Source: Ligula intestinalis (lineage: Eukaryota; Platyhelminthes; Cestoda; Diphyllobothriidea; Diphyllobothriidae). Taken from it: DNA of 64,000 nt. The stretch lies in assembly GCA_036362985.1 (NCBI GenBank), contig JAYGXS010000001.1:34250215-34314214 (forward strand), written 5' to 3'. A program made the position numbers and the translations under genes. Every line of letters starts with the position of its first letter. The first letter of the stretch is position 1. Shown piece by piece: positions 34,605 through 46,508 of the stretch. The notes beneath the pieces were generated by a model. That model searched no databases. It saw nothing but the letters and a program-made list of their open reading frames with translations, and was not told the origin of the DNA.

Positions 34605-34814
34605 AAACAGGAGAATAGAATTTCTCGTTCTTCCATTACTGAACACCTATTGGATGTGGGCCATTTTATAGACGCTAAATTATCCTTCAGAGTGCTCGTT
34701 CGGGCACGAACAACTCGTATCTTACGCTACCTGGAGGCAGCCTACATACGGTGCTTTAAACCTGACCTATGTAAAAAACTGGAGCATATGCTGAGTCTAA
34801 ATCTGCCGTGGTAG
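34605..34814 (+). pseudogene. PLE endonuclease C-terminal remnant
   Basis: A continuous plus-strand reading gives ISRSSITEHLLDVGHFIDAK, then LSFRVLVRARTTRILRYLEA, AYIRCFKPDLCKKLEHML, ending in LPW and a stop. This is the segment after the GIY-YIG catalytic core in PLEs, where the conserved pattern is a His near the start, then VLxRxxTxxxRxxLEA and a C-terminal helix. The same segment occurs at 11.5 kb (inverted pair) and 62.2 kb, so it is a third PLE subfamily here. Confidence 0.7.
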
Positions 34815-35277
34815 CACCGCCTCCCTGTTTACACATCCTTCCCAACCTTTTTTGCCTTAGACGTTTATACGCCGTTTTTGCTGCCCACAGCGTTTAACTT
34901 TCCTACTCTATTGATTGCCACCTAGCCATTTCTTGTGATCTTGCTGTTTTGTATGGATTTTTCTGTATGAATTATATTCTGCATTTTATCATTCGTTACT
35001 CAATTTATGCAGCGAGAGGACACAGCTGGTGTGCGCTCGCGAACTTTGTGGTTCCATTAAATTCGGCTGCATACGCAAACTTCAAAATTTTACATGTGAA
35101 AAAGATGCTTCAAATTTATTTGGAGTCAGTTTATGGCAAACAATTGTTTTCAGCAACTCTGAATCAGACCAAACCTTTACAAGGGAAATTAACGCTGTAC
35201 ATAACAATTAAAGTTTGAATAGGTAGAAAAATCAATAACTATCTAACACGGGCGCTGATTGGCCAACGCGGACTATG

Positions 35278-36260
35278 TCAGTGTGCGCATGTAGGCCACG
35301 TCAGCGTGTTGGTTGAGGGACTGTCGCTAGTTGGTAGGGGCGAAATCCTATCGCCACCTGGTGTTGGTTTAGGCCATGGAAGTGACACAGCTTGTGTCAG
35401 AGTCTTCTGACAACACAGCACTGGATTTGATAGTCTTATAGCTACTGCTTCGGATGTTGCAGGCATCCGTTGGCGTAGGCCTTTGGAAAAGTAGATGGTG
35501 GCCTGTAGACCACCTGAAAGGCTTTGTTAGTATCGACTCAATGGTTCGTATCGACAAGATGTGCGAGAATAGCACTCGAGATTGATCTAGTTTCACCTTT
35601 ACTTAGCAAGGTCGGTATGTGCTCAGTTACCCTCTTTTCAAGACGCCTTGTTGTACGGCGGGTGTATCCCGCTCCACAGGAGCAAGTAAAAGAGTAAATG
35701 CACATTGATGTGAGTCGGTCTTTACCTCACAATCGTAGGAGGGGGGAGTTTTTGAAGAGCACCTGTAAGTTCGCCGCTGGGAAAGCGTTTGTGATTGCAG
35801 TCCTCAAGCGTCGTCTGACCAGCTCACTTGTTGCATCGCCTAAGAAAGGCAGTCTTATGAACACGCCTTTCTTTTCTGCAGTTAAGGTGACAGGCTTTTT
35901 GGCGCGTTCGCCAATATTTCTGAGGATGAACCTTTCCGGGTATCCATTTTCAATTAGTATATGCTGCAGCTGTTTGAGTTCTGCTTAGACAGTTTCAGGA
36001 GAACAGATCTGTCGTATTCTAGCTGCTAATCCCTGGACCAGATTTCGTTTTATATTGAGGGGGAGAGAACTGTGGAAGTAAGTGTATTGTCCTGTCCAGG
36101 TTTTCTTTCGAAAAACCCTGCGTAAGATAGATCCATCCTCTTGCCTTCGCAGAAGGACATTCAGGAACACAATTTCATCGTCCGCTTCAGTCTCAGCAGA
36201 AAATTTGAGCGATGGGTGCGCGCTGTTAAACTTCGTGGTGAACTTACTGGTACCCTTCAC
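35278..36260 (-). pseudogene. PLE pre-nuclease and GIY-YIG region, left arm
   Basis: On the minus strand from 36,260: FTTKFNSAHPSLKFSAETEA, DDEIVFLNVLLRRQEDGSIL, RRVFRKKTWTGQYTYFHSSL. This is the thumb-side region of PLE proteins that follows the RT palm (the F-L-D/N-V-L box and the KxTxTGxYxxFxS box). The nuclease follows at about 35.7-35.5 kb, and the tail AVAIRLSNPVLCCQKTLTQA at 35.45 kb. Stops and frameshifts separate the parts. The RT catalytic part is absent. Confidence 0.75.
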
Positions 36261-36289
36261 GAACTCTCCCCTCCTACGATTGGGAGGTT

Positions 36290-36732
36290 AAGACCAACTC
36301 CCTTCGAAAGTCACATCAATGTGCATTTACTCTTATACTTGCTCCTGTGGCCGTTAAATAAGGCGTCTGAAAACGAGGGTACGTGAGCACATACTGACCT
36401 GGCTAAGTAAAGGTGAAACTAGATCGATATCGAGTGCTATTCTCGCACATCTTGTCGATTCGAACCATTGAGTCGATACTAACAAAGCCTTTCAGGTGGT
36501 CTACAGGACACCATCTACTTTTTCCAAAGGCCTACGCCAACGGATTCCTGCAACAGCCGATGCAGTAGCTATAAGGCTATCAAATCCAGTGCTGTGTTGT
36601 CAGAAGACTCTGACACAAGCTCTGTCACTTCCATGGCCTAAACCGACACCAGGTGGCGATAGGATTTTGCTCCTACCAACTAGCGACAATCCCTCAACCA
36701 ACACGCTGACGTGGCCTACATGCGCAAACTGA
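36290..36732 (+). pseudogene. PLE GIY-YIG C-terminus, right arm
   Basis: The nuclease start is damaged: the Cys-rich block at about 36,330 is followed by CCGTTAAATAAGG, a change from the intact GGCCGTACAACAAGG. The end is readable as VYRTPSTFSKGLRQRIPATA, DAVAIRLSNPVLCCQKTLTQ, ending WPTCAN. It is inverted relative to the left arm of the same insertion. Confidence 0.7.
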
Positions 36733-36835
36733 CATAGTCCGCGTTGGCCAATCAGCGCCCGTGTTAGATAGTTATTGATTTTTCTACCTATTCAAACTTT
36801 AATTGTTATGTACAGCGTTAATTTCCCTTGTAAAT

Positions 36836-36881
36836 GTTTGGTCTGATGAAGAGTTGCCGAAAACAATTGTTTGCCATAAAC
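36836..36881 (+). ncRNA. Hammerhead ribozyme motif, canonical core (family 1)
   Basis: It reads GTTTGGT, CTGATGA, AGAGTTGCC, GAAA, ACAATTGT, TT, GCCATAAAC. Stem I can form GGU with GCC and then GUUU with AAAC around a 2-base bulge, better than at 24 kb. Stem III is the self-complementary ACAATTGT. Stem II is weak. The partner motif at the left end of this insertion (about 35,125-35,172, minus) reads CTGATTC in the core and should be inactive. Confidence 0.55.
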
Positions 36882-36930
36882 TGATTTCTAATATTAACCG
36901 TGGGAATATTTGCGGAACTTATTTGGAGTC

Positions 36931-39597
36931 GTTATAATACGATCGGAGGCTGGAATATCAATTCCCCCCGGTAGAATTGAGGAGCTTGAATAAAATGCCA
37001 GGGCTGTGCATTATTCCTATAGTGTATAGATGAAACCTCAACACTCCTAGGTGTAAAAACGTTCGTAGAAATAACTTTTTCCCTAACTCTAATCTCAAAC
37101 GTAATCCCGTCATAATTCCTAATCCTGACTATAACAAAAAACTCTTATCTCTCTAAAATTTAGCATGATGCCACCTGGGTGGGGACCACTCCTGCGTGCC
37201 ACCGGGAGTCTGCTTATCAACTTCTAATTTCAGCAACTTCAGTTCATATGTTCATTATGGCGGTGAGACCAGAACTTGATAGTGAGTGTACGGTAACTTG
37301 GAGTTCATAGAAATGAATTCAGCGCTTGCCACCTAAACAAAATAAATGGAAATTGCAGTTTTGTTGACACTTTTTGTGTGTGATGGCTTGTTGGGTGGAA
37401 ATCTTTCCAGCCCACCTGGTGCATTGCATCCTACTAGCTCGGTGAAATGGGTGGGGAGGAAGTTATATTTTTAGGCGGTACGTTTGTATACCATGGGTAG
37501 GAAGTCTAAATTCACTGAGACCGATTGACAAGTTGCCTGCCCACTAACTCATAACTATGCATACGCTAAGACACATATCTTCCCAAACGACACAGAATAC
37601 ACTTGCGCAGATGGTATAAGCTACCCTTTCATAAACGTTTTACGCAAGCCTAAGGTTCCAAAGTGCATTCTCAAAGTGGTTTGCCCATGGCAACTTGGAT
37701 CAACTCTTTGATCTAATTACGTGCTATTTCATTTACTATCGCTCGATCACAGACGCGAAAAATCTGAAACGTACTTTTATTGTATTCTTGGGAGACCTCT
37801 AGATCCCGGTAGTCTACATCTTCGGTCATGAGTAGATTTGGAATTACGATAAATGGTGTCACGAGTTTAACAAGGACCAATGCATTGTGCGTTCCCTTTC
37901 ATTATACTGGGTCTGGGATAAACCGGTTTAGTTGGGTCCTGATGTGGGAAAAAGTACTGTCACACACAGTGAGCGGGTCCCGTTCTGGTGCAATGGACCA
38001 AAACGGGAGGTTGATTGGCCCATGATACGCGTTTATTTTATTTTATTTTATTTTAGTTCGCGGGCTCATAAAAGGTGTTGAGCATAGGAGAGGGGGAGGG
38101 TGTTGTGACCTGCCAAGGCGTAAGCTCACGCCACAGTATTGATTTCGTCCGAATTCTAGTATGGATTACCGACGAGCTCGGAAGGTCGACGATAATATGA
38201 GACAGAATGAGGTCGACTCTAGAGAATTTGTCACCACGACGATTTAGTCCGGTTCTCACCACAAGAAAATCGAAGTGTATAATCTATCAAGGAGTGCTAA
38301 AATGGTAATACAGAAGGCTGACAACTGACTGGGTAATTCGGCCCGTAGTGGGGTCTGATATGCCTTCTATTTTTACTGTGAAAACCTGGCCCATTGTGCG
38401 TAGATCAGGTCGTGCGTGGCACGCGTAGACTGATTGTTTGTCTCTGTTAGTTGTTGCGCTCGAGCTTGTCACTTTTTGTTTTGCTTCTGTTTTGCTACCA
38501 GTCCTAGATGAGCAGGGAAGTGGTTACTGTGGCAGATATTGCCCAAGTCTGTAAGCACTATAAACTACTTCTGACTTAAGTCACCGCCCTTTTCCTACCG
38601 CCCTAGGGAGCACAGTCGGACATAATCATCTGTGATGTCATCACTTATAGCGGTGTGCATGTTTTTCCTAAGTGTTTGAAGCTGGCAATGGTGAAGTGGC
38701 CGCAGGAACGTCCGAAATGCAGCAAAATAGACGAAATTATTAGTGGGTATCCAGTATATGATAGATATGTTGTGGCTCTAACTCTACTTACTTCCAAAGC
38801 AAGTACATACCAACGCCCAACCCTTGGCCTCGGGCATCGGTGCGCATGGGCGCTTCGATGGTAGCCTACCCCATCCTGGTCTGGCCAGATTAGCTCACAC
38901 AAAGACAGCGTTGTTGGACGTTGTTATGGCTCCACGTACTGCCACCTCACGGTCAGAAGCATGTCAGTCCATGTGTAAAATTCCTCCTTCCTATTCTCCC
39001 TCTACTCTCTACGGAATAAAATCTTCCTTCCAACCTGGTTTCACACAGTTTTCTCTTCTCGCAAGAAATCGAGTCTGAAGATTGCACTGACAAGGGCTTC
39101 ACCTTGTTAACCTAAACCCCCGCAAAAGATACAACCAAATTATTTTTTAAGTTTCAGAAATTGCTTGTGTGTTGGAGAAAAGCTCTGTCATGCTGACTTT
39201 AAGGTTTATTAAGCCGGTGAATCTCATTTATCTTCCAGTAGTCTTAACTTCCTAAAAAGCAAAATAATCTGGAAAACGTTTGAGGTGTGTACTTGGTCAG
39301 AAAGGAAGGATTTAAAGTCAGCGTGACTTCTGGTCCGATTGACTAACCTCCTAGCTTTTATATGGGCTCAGACTTACAGCAGATGTCAAATCTTCGCAGA
39401 AAAGTAACTAAAACTTTTAAGTATAAATCGTTACTTACTCTGGGTTATAATACTGCTTAACATGAGGCAAGCTTTCAAGCTTTTTCAGGTGCGCTAAGAT
39501 GATGCTGTCTAGTTTGGCATTCTCGAGCTCGTGTAAACATATGTCCCCACATCAGCAATAGGTAGGTTACATTTTATATCTTACGGTATTATACTTT
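36931..39597. other. Unassigned DNA with a PLE-end scrap
   Basis: No gene recognised. A (TTTTA)n tract lies at about 38,033-38,055. About 38,830-39,090 resembles the outer region of the decayed PLE at 4.3-4.55 kb: an AGGTGGC-type region, then TATTCTCC, an AATAAA, and finally GTCTGAAGATTGCA in place of GTCTGAAGATCGCA. I take it as a terminal scrap of that PLE family. Open frames at 37,828-38,025 and 38,645-38,902 have no motifs. Confidence 0.4.
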
Positions 39598-40595
39598 TAC
39601 AGTAGACGCCGCTGATCATGCAATATTTTGACATATGCGAAAGACATACTCTTTCGCTAAACGGAATTAACTTCAGTTGTGATGCTGATTATCGTGTAGT
39701 GTATTCTGAAGTTATCTCAGTCAGGATAGGAAGCCGGCTTTTTAACGAGCTTCATTCTGACTCCTAGCAAAACGTATCTATTGTCAAAACGGACTACTTA
39801 AATAGTATGCATTTTTATTATTGATTTCGACCGCCTTTATAAATTCAAATGTGTTTTTTTGGAAAACATGCACGAGAAAATTATTTTTTGTACTTGTTTG
39901 ATAGCAAATTACGCGCTCTTTAAATTTTATACTCATAGAAAGGGTAGCTTTCGGTTTTAAAAAAAGTTGCCCAATTGCCAAACAATTTTTTAAACGAATG
40001 AATGCTACACTCGAATTCAAGGTTTAAAAACTGCGCACTATGTGCATCCTGTTTAAGGAAATGTCCAGTTTCACCTACAGTTTGAGGAAGATGTCACCTA
40101 GTAGTCATCAAATACTGAACTAAATTTGTAATATATTTTTTGCAGTATAAGCGGCGCTAATAAACTGACGGATACGATTTATTATGGATGAAGACCTAAC
40201 AATCGTATAAAAGCTCATAATTAGCAACTAATTTAAAACCGAAAGCCACCCTTTCTTTGAGTATAAAATTTAAAGAACGGTAATTTGCTATCCAATAAGT
40301 GCAGAAAACAATTTTCTCGTGCATGCTATCCATAAAATATATTTGACTTTATAAAGGCCGTCAAAATCAATGATTAAAAGGCATGCTACTTACGTAGTCA
40401 GTTTTTTAAAAAGATACGTTTTGCTTGGATTCGAAACGAAGCTCGTTAAAAAGCCGGCTTCCTATCATGGCTGAAATAACTTCAGAATACACTACAGGAT
40501 AATCAGTATCACAACTGGAGTCTATTCAGATTAGCGAAAATGTATTAGTCTTTCGCATATGTCGAAATATTGTATGATCAACGGCGTCTACTGTA
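39598..40595. repeat. FB fold-back repeat, complete copy (998 bp)
   Basis: The ends are TACAGTAGACGCC and its exact mirror GGCGTCTACTGTA. The inversion continues inward: left GACATATGCGAAAGAC and GGAAGCCGGCTTTTTAACGA, right GTCTTTCGCATATGTC and TCGTTAAAAAGCCGGCTTCC. Arms of roughly 400 bp surround a centre near 40,020-40,210. TA flanks both ends if the element is taken to start at CAGTAGAC. There is no coding capacity, so it would need an enzyme supplied in trans. The layout fits a fold-back MITE of a TA-targeting DNA transposon. Confidence 0.75.
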
Positions 40596-42815
40596 TAAGT
40601 TTACTTGCATTTTTTCAACTCATTTCATAGAACACTACCTTCTCTTCAGAATTCTGTTTGCCAAGATAGGTTTCGTTTTGTTTGGAAAACTGTACCAGCA
40701 CGCAAGTATCAAGTAGCTTAGTTGAATTTCAGAATAAATGGTATATATTCCCTCTCAAACTACATCGTTTATTCTTATCATCTCTCTACGAAGTGATCTT
40801 TCTGGGTAAATAAATATTTAAACACAAGAATACATTCAGAACATCATCAATAAAGGTCTAGTGATCAGAGCGCACTTCTAGTCACGCCACTGTCTCCTCT
40901 AATAATTTAAGGAGAAAATGCAGGCTCTGCGAAGCTAATCGTATTCGGATTGTTTATGTGGTAAATAAAACACCAATCTTTAAACCAAGATCCGGCCCTC
41001 ATTGAGGCGTGTAATTTAAAGGAAACGTAATTAAGGCATGGAAACAACCTTCGTGCATAGAGCTCTAGGAGCTTGATTAAATGAATGCAAGTGTGAAATA
41101 ACATTGAGAAAGTGTCATTTCTTTTTATGCCTCCGCGTACCGAACTCAATCAATGATTAAAAAGGGAGCCTAGCATAAGGTCAAGGTTTGGTCGCATACG
41201 ATAAAGCTTGGGTTTACATTACATTTTAATTTTTACGGTAAATTCTTTTAAGTAAACAATAGGCTCATTTTTCCGATTCGGCTGGGAAAATATCTCTTTC
41301 TGCTTTCACACAATTCCTATCTTGCATACTCCATCGTTTGCAACTTGATTGAAGCATATGAAATCAAACAGTTGCCCTAAATTTTACACATGTAACTAGG
41401 CGAAATCCTTAGTCTACTTCAGTGTGCACTCGTCCAGCTTCTTTCAGTAACAGTACTAGCTAAAGCCCCAGAAAATTCTCAATTTGCGAACTGTAATGCA
41501 AAGTCAACGTCATTTGTTAACTCGAGTAAAATTATATGAGGTAAATTAGGGAGTACACATGTGAGAGTAACCACTTGGTAGTTTAACCATGTTACTCCTG
41601 AAAATCAGTGGAAATTTTTCTTTTCTCTCAGCTGGCTCTTATATTTTTTCGTTTGTTGCAACATCATGCTGCGTACAGTGCATATTGGGGCAAGATTTTC
41701 AGATCAAAATAATTTACCCTTTTTCCACCAACGTTTTCGGCACTTCAGTCCGTAGTTTCATTGAGCAGAAGTTTGCTCCAGTAGCTCTCTCTCACACACA
41801 CACGTCTGCCATTAGATTAGTCACCAGCCCTCTTCTGACTGATCTCTTTTCGCAGCGACGTAGTTGGGACAGGTGATCAGTAGTCAGTGGCTTAGTAGTT
41901 TATGCTAATTCCACAGGAAACGCCACAACTACACTATAGTGCGAATTCGCTAATTGGCTAAGCACACACGCCCACGTCAGCGATGGTTTGAAATGTTGTC
42001 TGAGTCAACAGCTTAGAGGAGTGTGGTCGTGGGAAGGAACGATGCATGGTGTACTGAAGTATTCGCCTATGCCTCATCACGTGACGCTTCGTGTCAAGAT
42101 CTACCACAAGATTGTTTTGGATTTCTTAATTCGGTAACAAAAGAGTTAGCCTACCACTTTAGATACCTCCAGCCCATGGTTCTGTGGTAACTTTAACTTT
42201 TATAACTTTTATCTTATCTTAGATTTTACTGTTCTATTTAGTTTGTCTGTTTAATTTTTACATAAGTTTTGTTTTGAGTTTAGAAAGATACGGACAAAGT
42301 TAACTAAATAAACTTCAATTACTACTATATACTAAAATAAAATAACTAAATTAAGCTTAACTTAACAAATCTAAACAACTATGTCAACTACAACGAACCT
42401 TTACCTTATTTACAAAATAATAAACTTAACTTAAACCATACTGACACCAGTGGGCCCATAAAACGGATCTCTGGGGCTAGGTGATAGAGCAACATTATTG
42501 TTACTTTTTATTTTTCCAAATTAAATTTAGTTTTATTTATATTATGACCCTAATTTGTACCTAGCAAGCTTCGTAATGAACCAGGTCATCAGCATCTACA
42601 TTACGTATAAAGTATTCATAGAACTGTCAAGCTATGATTAAGGTCAAGAAGGACTGTATAAATAGGGTTGGAGTGTTGATTGGCGTGCAGAACAATCCCA
42701 AAAAATAATGACGGCAAGAATTCCGGCTTTTTAATGCGTATTATCTCGATCACCTTTGACAACGACAGTAACTGAAAACGAATAGAAGCGAATATGCGTG
42801 CCCCAAGTTCTTGTT
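40596..42815. other. Unassigned AT-rich DNA
   Basis: No gene recognised. Short frames at 40,907-41,149 and 41,589-41,876 show no motif. The latter is hydrophobic but ends in low-complexity sequence. 42,290-42,450 is low-complexity AT-rich sequence. Confidence 0.35.
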
Positions 42816-42886
42816 GCAAAGAAGGCGAAGACGCGATCTCTGAAACGATAGTGTCGTTCCAGAGATCGTGTCTTCGTTTTCTTTGC
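42816..42886. repeat. Long hairpin, 33-bp arms, 5-base loop
   Basis: The left arm begins GCAAAGAAGGCGAAGACGCG and ends AAACGA at 42,848. The right arm begins TCGTTCCAGAGATCGTG at 42,854 and ends at 42,886. Only about three mismatches occur over 33 positions. The loop is TAGTG. It has the size of a small RNA precursor or a mini fold-back repeat. There is no flanking evidence for either. Confidence 0.6.
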
Positions 42887-43466
42887 AAGTATTGAAAAAA
42901 AACGTTGTTTTAGAAGTATACTTTTCCACCTAACCTGCGTTCAAGCATGTGCTATTCAAGGTTCACGTAAGATCAGTATCGTCCAAAAATTTCTAACCAT
43001 GGTAGGTACTGGGATCGTGAATTGGATATTCAAGTGTCATCCCAGACGCATTTTTTGTACTGCTACTTTTCGAATATCAAGCATGATCCATATAGGCTGG
43101 CATCTGTTCTGAAGATTTGAGGAGATATGCTCAGCAGTATGGAAGGATTCAATATTTATATAATTACAACACGGATGAAAGTACCCGTATCCATTGTAAG
43201 TGACATATTGTTACATATATCTGAGATCAAATTTAAGGATTGCGTCAGGAGGGCTATGGTTAGGATAAAAGTTAGGATATAAGAATAGGAACCGCAAGTG
43301 GAATTTATTTTTGTATCACCTCCACTATGAGAGTTACTCATACGCATACGAACTACTATATTTCAATTGGAGGTGTCAGCATGTAACCTACAAACACTGT
43401 ACGCAAGTATATCACCGGGCAGGGTTCAATCTGGTCCGCAAGTTGCGAAGCCTTTTAAACCAAAAC

Positions 43467-44464
43467 TACAGTAGACACCAAAGATCATGCAAAATTCAGA
43501 CATGCACGAAAGATTGATACTCATTCGGTAATTGGCATTGACTCAAGTTGTGATATTAATTTTTGTGTAGTCTATTCTGAAGTCATTTCAGCCAGGATAG
43601 GATGCCGGCTTTGAACGAGCTCCATTTGGGCTACTAGCCGAACGTATTTTTTGTAAAAACTGAAAACTTAAGTAGTCTGCCTTTTGATCATTTATTTCGA
43701 CTGCCTTTATAAATTCATGTATATTTTATCGAAAACATGCACGAAAAAATTATTTCTTGTGCGTGTTTAATAGAAAATTACGTTTTCTTTATATTTTGTA
43801 CTCGAAGTAAGCAAAGCGTTCGGTTTTAAAAACTTTGCTCAATTGCTGAAGTATTTTCTAACTAAGTGACTGCTACACTCGAATTCAAGGTTTAGAAACT
43901 GCGCACTGTGTACATCTTCTTTCAGGAAAAAGTACGTTTTAACCTGCAGTTTGAGGAAAAATTTACATAGTTGTCATTAAATATTGAAAAGATGTGGAAC
44001 ATATTTTATGCAGCATACGCAGCACTAATAAATTAACGGATACGATGTAATATGAATAAACACCTCACAGTTGTAAAACAGCTCATAATTATCAACTTTT
44101 TTAAAACCGAACATTACCCTTTCTTTGAGAACAAAATTTCAATAAGGCGTAATTTGCTATCAAACACGCATAAGAAATAATTTTTTCGTGCATGTATTCT
44201 ATTAAATATATTTGAATTCATAAATGCAGTCAAATTAAATGATAAAAAGGCATACTACTAAAGTGGTCAGTTTTTACAAAACATCCGTTTTGCAAGTTGT
44301 CAGAACAAAGCTCTTTAAAAAGCCGGCATCCTATGCTGGCTGAAATGAGTTCAGAATAGACTACACAATAATCACTTTCATAACTTGAGTCAATGCCGAT
44401 TACCGAATGAGTATAAATCTTTCGCGTATGTTGGAATTTTGCATGATCTTTGGCATCTACTGTT
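43467..44464. repeat. FB fold-back repeat, complete copy (998 bp)
   Basis: It starts TACAGTAGACACC and ends GGCATCTACTGT. Paired inner blocks include GATGCCGGCTTTGAACGAGC on the left and GCTCTTTAAAAAGCCGGCAT on the right. It has the same length as the 39.6-kb copy. The right-hand flanking TA reads TT, which suggests a point change after insertion. Confidence 0.75.
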
Positions 44465-44859
44465 TACGAGATAAGTACTTTCAAGTTCGCATAGGTTAGG
44501 TCACCCACCCGTTTAGCGTTCTTATAACCTTCCACGAGGTGTTTGTTTTCCATACGTCACATGTACCTAAGAACGCAAAGTAGTGCGCCGATAAATCAAC
44601 TAAAATGCTGCAGCACACATAGGACCCAACACTGAACCCCCCCATCTGATGCTTTTATCAGTGGGATGCATTTAAATCATTAGACTAAAGCGGCAATCTT
44701 CTCAAATTCTTTGAACTTCACAAGCATCATGCGAATCACATGACGCCTTAAATTCACAACTGTTAAAGAAAATAACTAAGTTATGAGCCACATCTCAATT
44801 GGGCCAGATGCGTGCTCACCCACTTACAGTTGGGCAGGTGCTGCATGCAACATGCCTAA

Positions 44860-46010
44860 GTTTATAAAAGTTTGATTATAACTTCGAACCAGCGAGAACG
44901 GATTTACGAAAACTTAGAAATAATAATGAGCAGCAAAAGGCATATTAATTACTTAAAAAAACTATAAGAAGTACTGAGTGTTTTTTTAAGAAAAATAAAA
45001 TTTTTCCGATACTGTCCATGTGCCGGAGACGTTAAAATAGCTATAAATTATAAAAATCAATTTAAAGCTTTTCGTAAGGTGAAAATGAAATGTAACCGAT
45101 TTCTCCATAGAAAAAGAACTTTTATTCAGTCAAAATCTTTTGTGCATATTACCATTAGTGGGTAACTATTTATTCAATACCGCCCAATAAATTTCGGCAT
45201 CATTTCGATCGTTTTAAGTGCCTTCCTTCATAAATTGATAAATAGTGCTCTTGCTCGCTATTTACATCAAAACCTTTAAAATAAAATATAAATAAAGAGC
45301 ATTTACCAAAAAAAATTCTTTTGGAAATAGGTTTTTTTAAAGATGGCCATGTGGGTCATATTTAGCAATCTCTCAAAACAACGAACCATATTGTCAGGCA
45401 TACAAAACGTCCGCAAGGTAACTCGGATATTGTTATTCCTATTACTTTGGCGGAAACATATATGCACACTTTGCTTAAGCGCTAAGGTGAGTAGTGCAGT
45501 GTACAAAAAATGCGATGAACCTTTTTTACTGCATTTTGGGCGACAAAAATTCACAGGTCAGCCAAAAATAATTTTGAAATATAATCCTACTTTGTTTGTG
45601 CAAATAAGTCAAATTCGTTAAGCTTGGCTTCTCCTCCATTTAAGCAATTTTGGACACAATTTTTTAGTTTTGGACGAGATAATTTTTCCTCTTTTTTTAC
45701 TTATTCTGGAATTCTTTCATGGCACGATGCATATTAATATAAAACTTTGGTTCCGTTGAACCTTAAAGCATAGGAAATTTCTTCAATATAAACTTACTTA
45801 TGATTAAGCCAAAAATTAGTGCTTATTTCGCTGAATAACTTTAACTAAGTAGCAAATGTCCTAACTAATGCCTTTCTAATTATTAAATCCACTCTGTTGA
45901 TCAAAATAACCTGTCCAACTTTATGCAAAATTACCCAGTTGAATTTCGTCATGAAAGTTGCATGCAGGGCTTGCCATACTGTACACGTTTCAGTGCGGGA
46001 CCTTAGGAAG
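44860..46010 (+). repeat. Long direct repeat R, copy 1
   Basis: The segment recurs at 58,940-60,420 in the same orientation. Shared blocks in order include AAAGTTTGAT, ACTTAG.AATAATAATGA, TATAAGAAGTACT, GTAAAATAGCT-like and the closing ATTAAATCCACTC..TGA, CAAAATAA and TCGTCATGAAAG. It is strongly AT-rich. Two overlapping opposite frames (45,303-45,554 and 45,343-45,621) are not conserved as frames in copy 2, so I do not call a gene. Confidence 0.6.
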
Positions 46011-46508
46011 AAAATGTGTATACCTGATTTTAGAAAGATGAATCAGTAGATTACATCTTAAGTACGTTTCTTCGTGGGCATACCTATTCAAATAGAAGTG
46101 TTCGCGAAGAACTTACTATGCAACTCTTTATTTTTAAAATTTTCGACCTTTATCACAAAAGATTCCATGTCGTTCTTATGGTAACTTTTTCTAGGCATTA
46201 TCATTGTTTGCCTTTTTCGTATAACTGCTCGAATGCAGATCGTGAGTTGGCCTGTTTTGTTACCTACACCGGGGATGAATGTGCGCTCCAGTCGGCAAGT
46301 TTACCCTCCTGGTTTTTATCCATTCGAACTCAAATTATTGCAAGAACATGTTCATCTATGATATCTCTATTGCAGAAGAAGTAAATATCTATCGGTGCAG
46401 TCAGCATCCCCTTTGATCTATTGAATTGTTGTCTAAGGCTAGAAAAAGCAATGACCCGTTTTGCTTCCACCTGGGTTGGCGGAAACTTTGCGCTCAAGCC
46501 AGCAAAGT

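Larger units (their letters stand above)
35128..36918. mobile_element. PLE inverted dimer inserted as one unit, 12-bp TSD
   Basis: This 1,791-bp unit is flanked by TTATTTGGAGTC at 35,116-35,127 and 36,919-36,930. Left arm (minus): the 3' tail, GIY-YIG region and part of the segment between RT and nuclease, to about 36,260. Right arm (plus, from about 36,230): the nuclease end and tail again, inverted. Both outer ends carry the hammerhead tail. The right end has about 37 extra bases beyond the tail, before the TSD. An extra short extension at one end is also seen in the PLEs at 14 and 52 kb. The shared TSD shows a single insertion. Confidence 0.85.
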
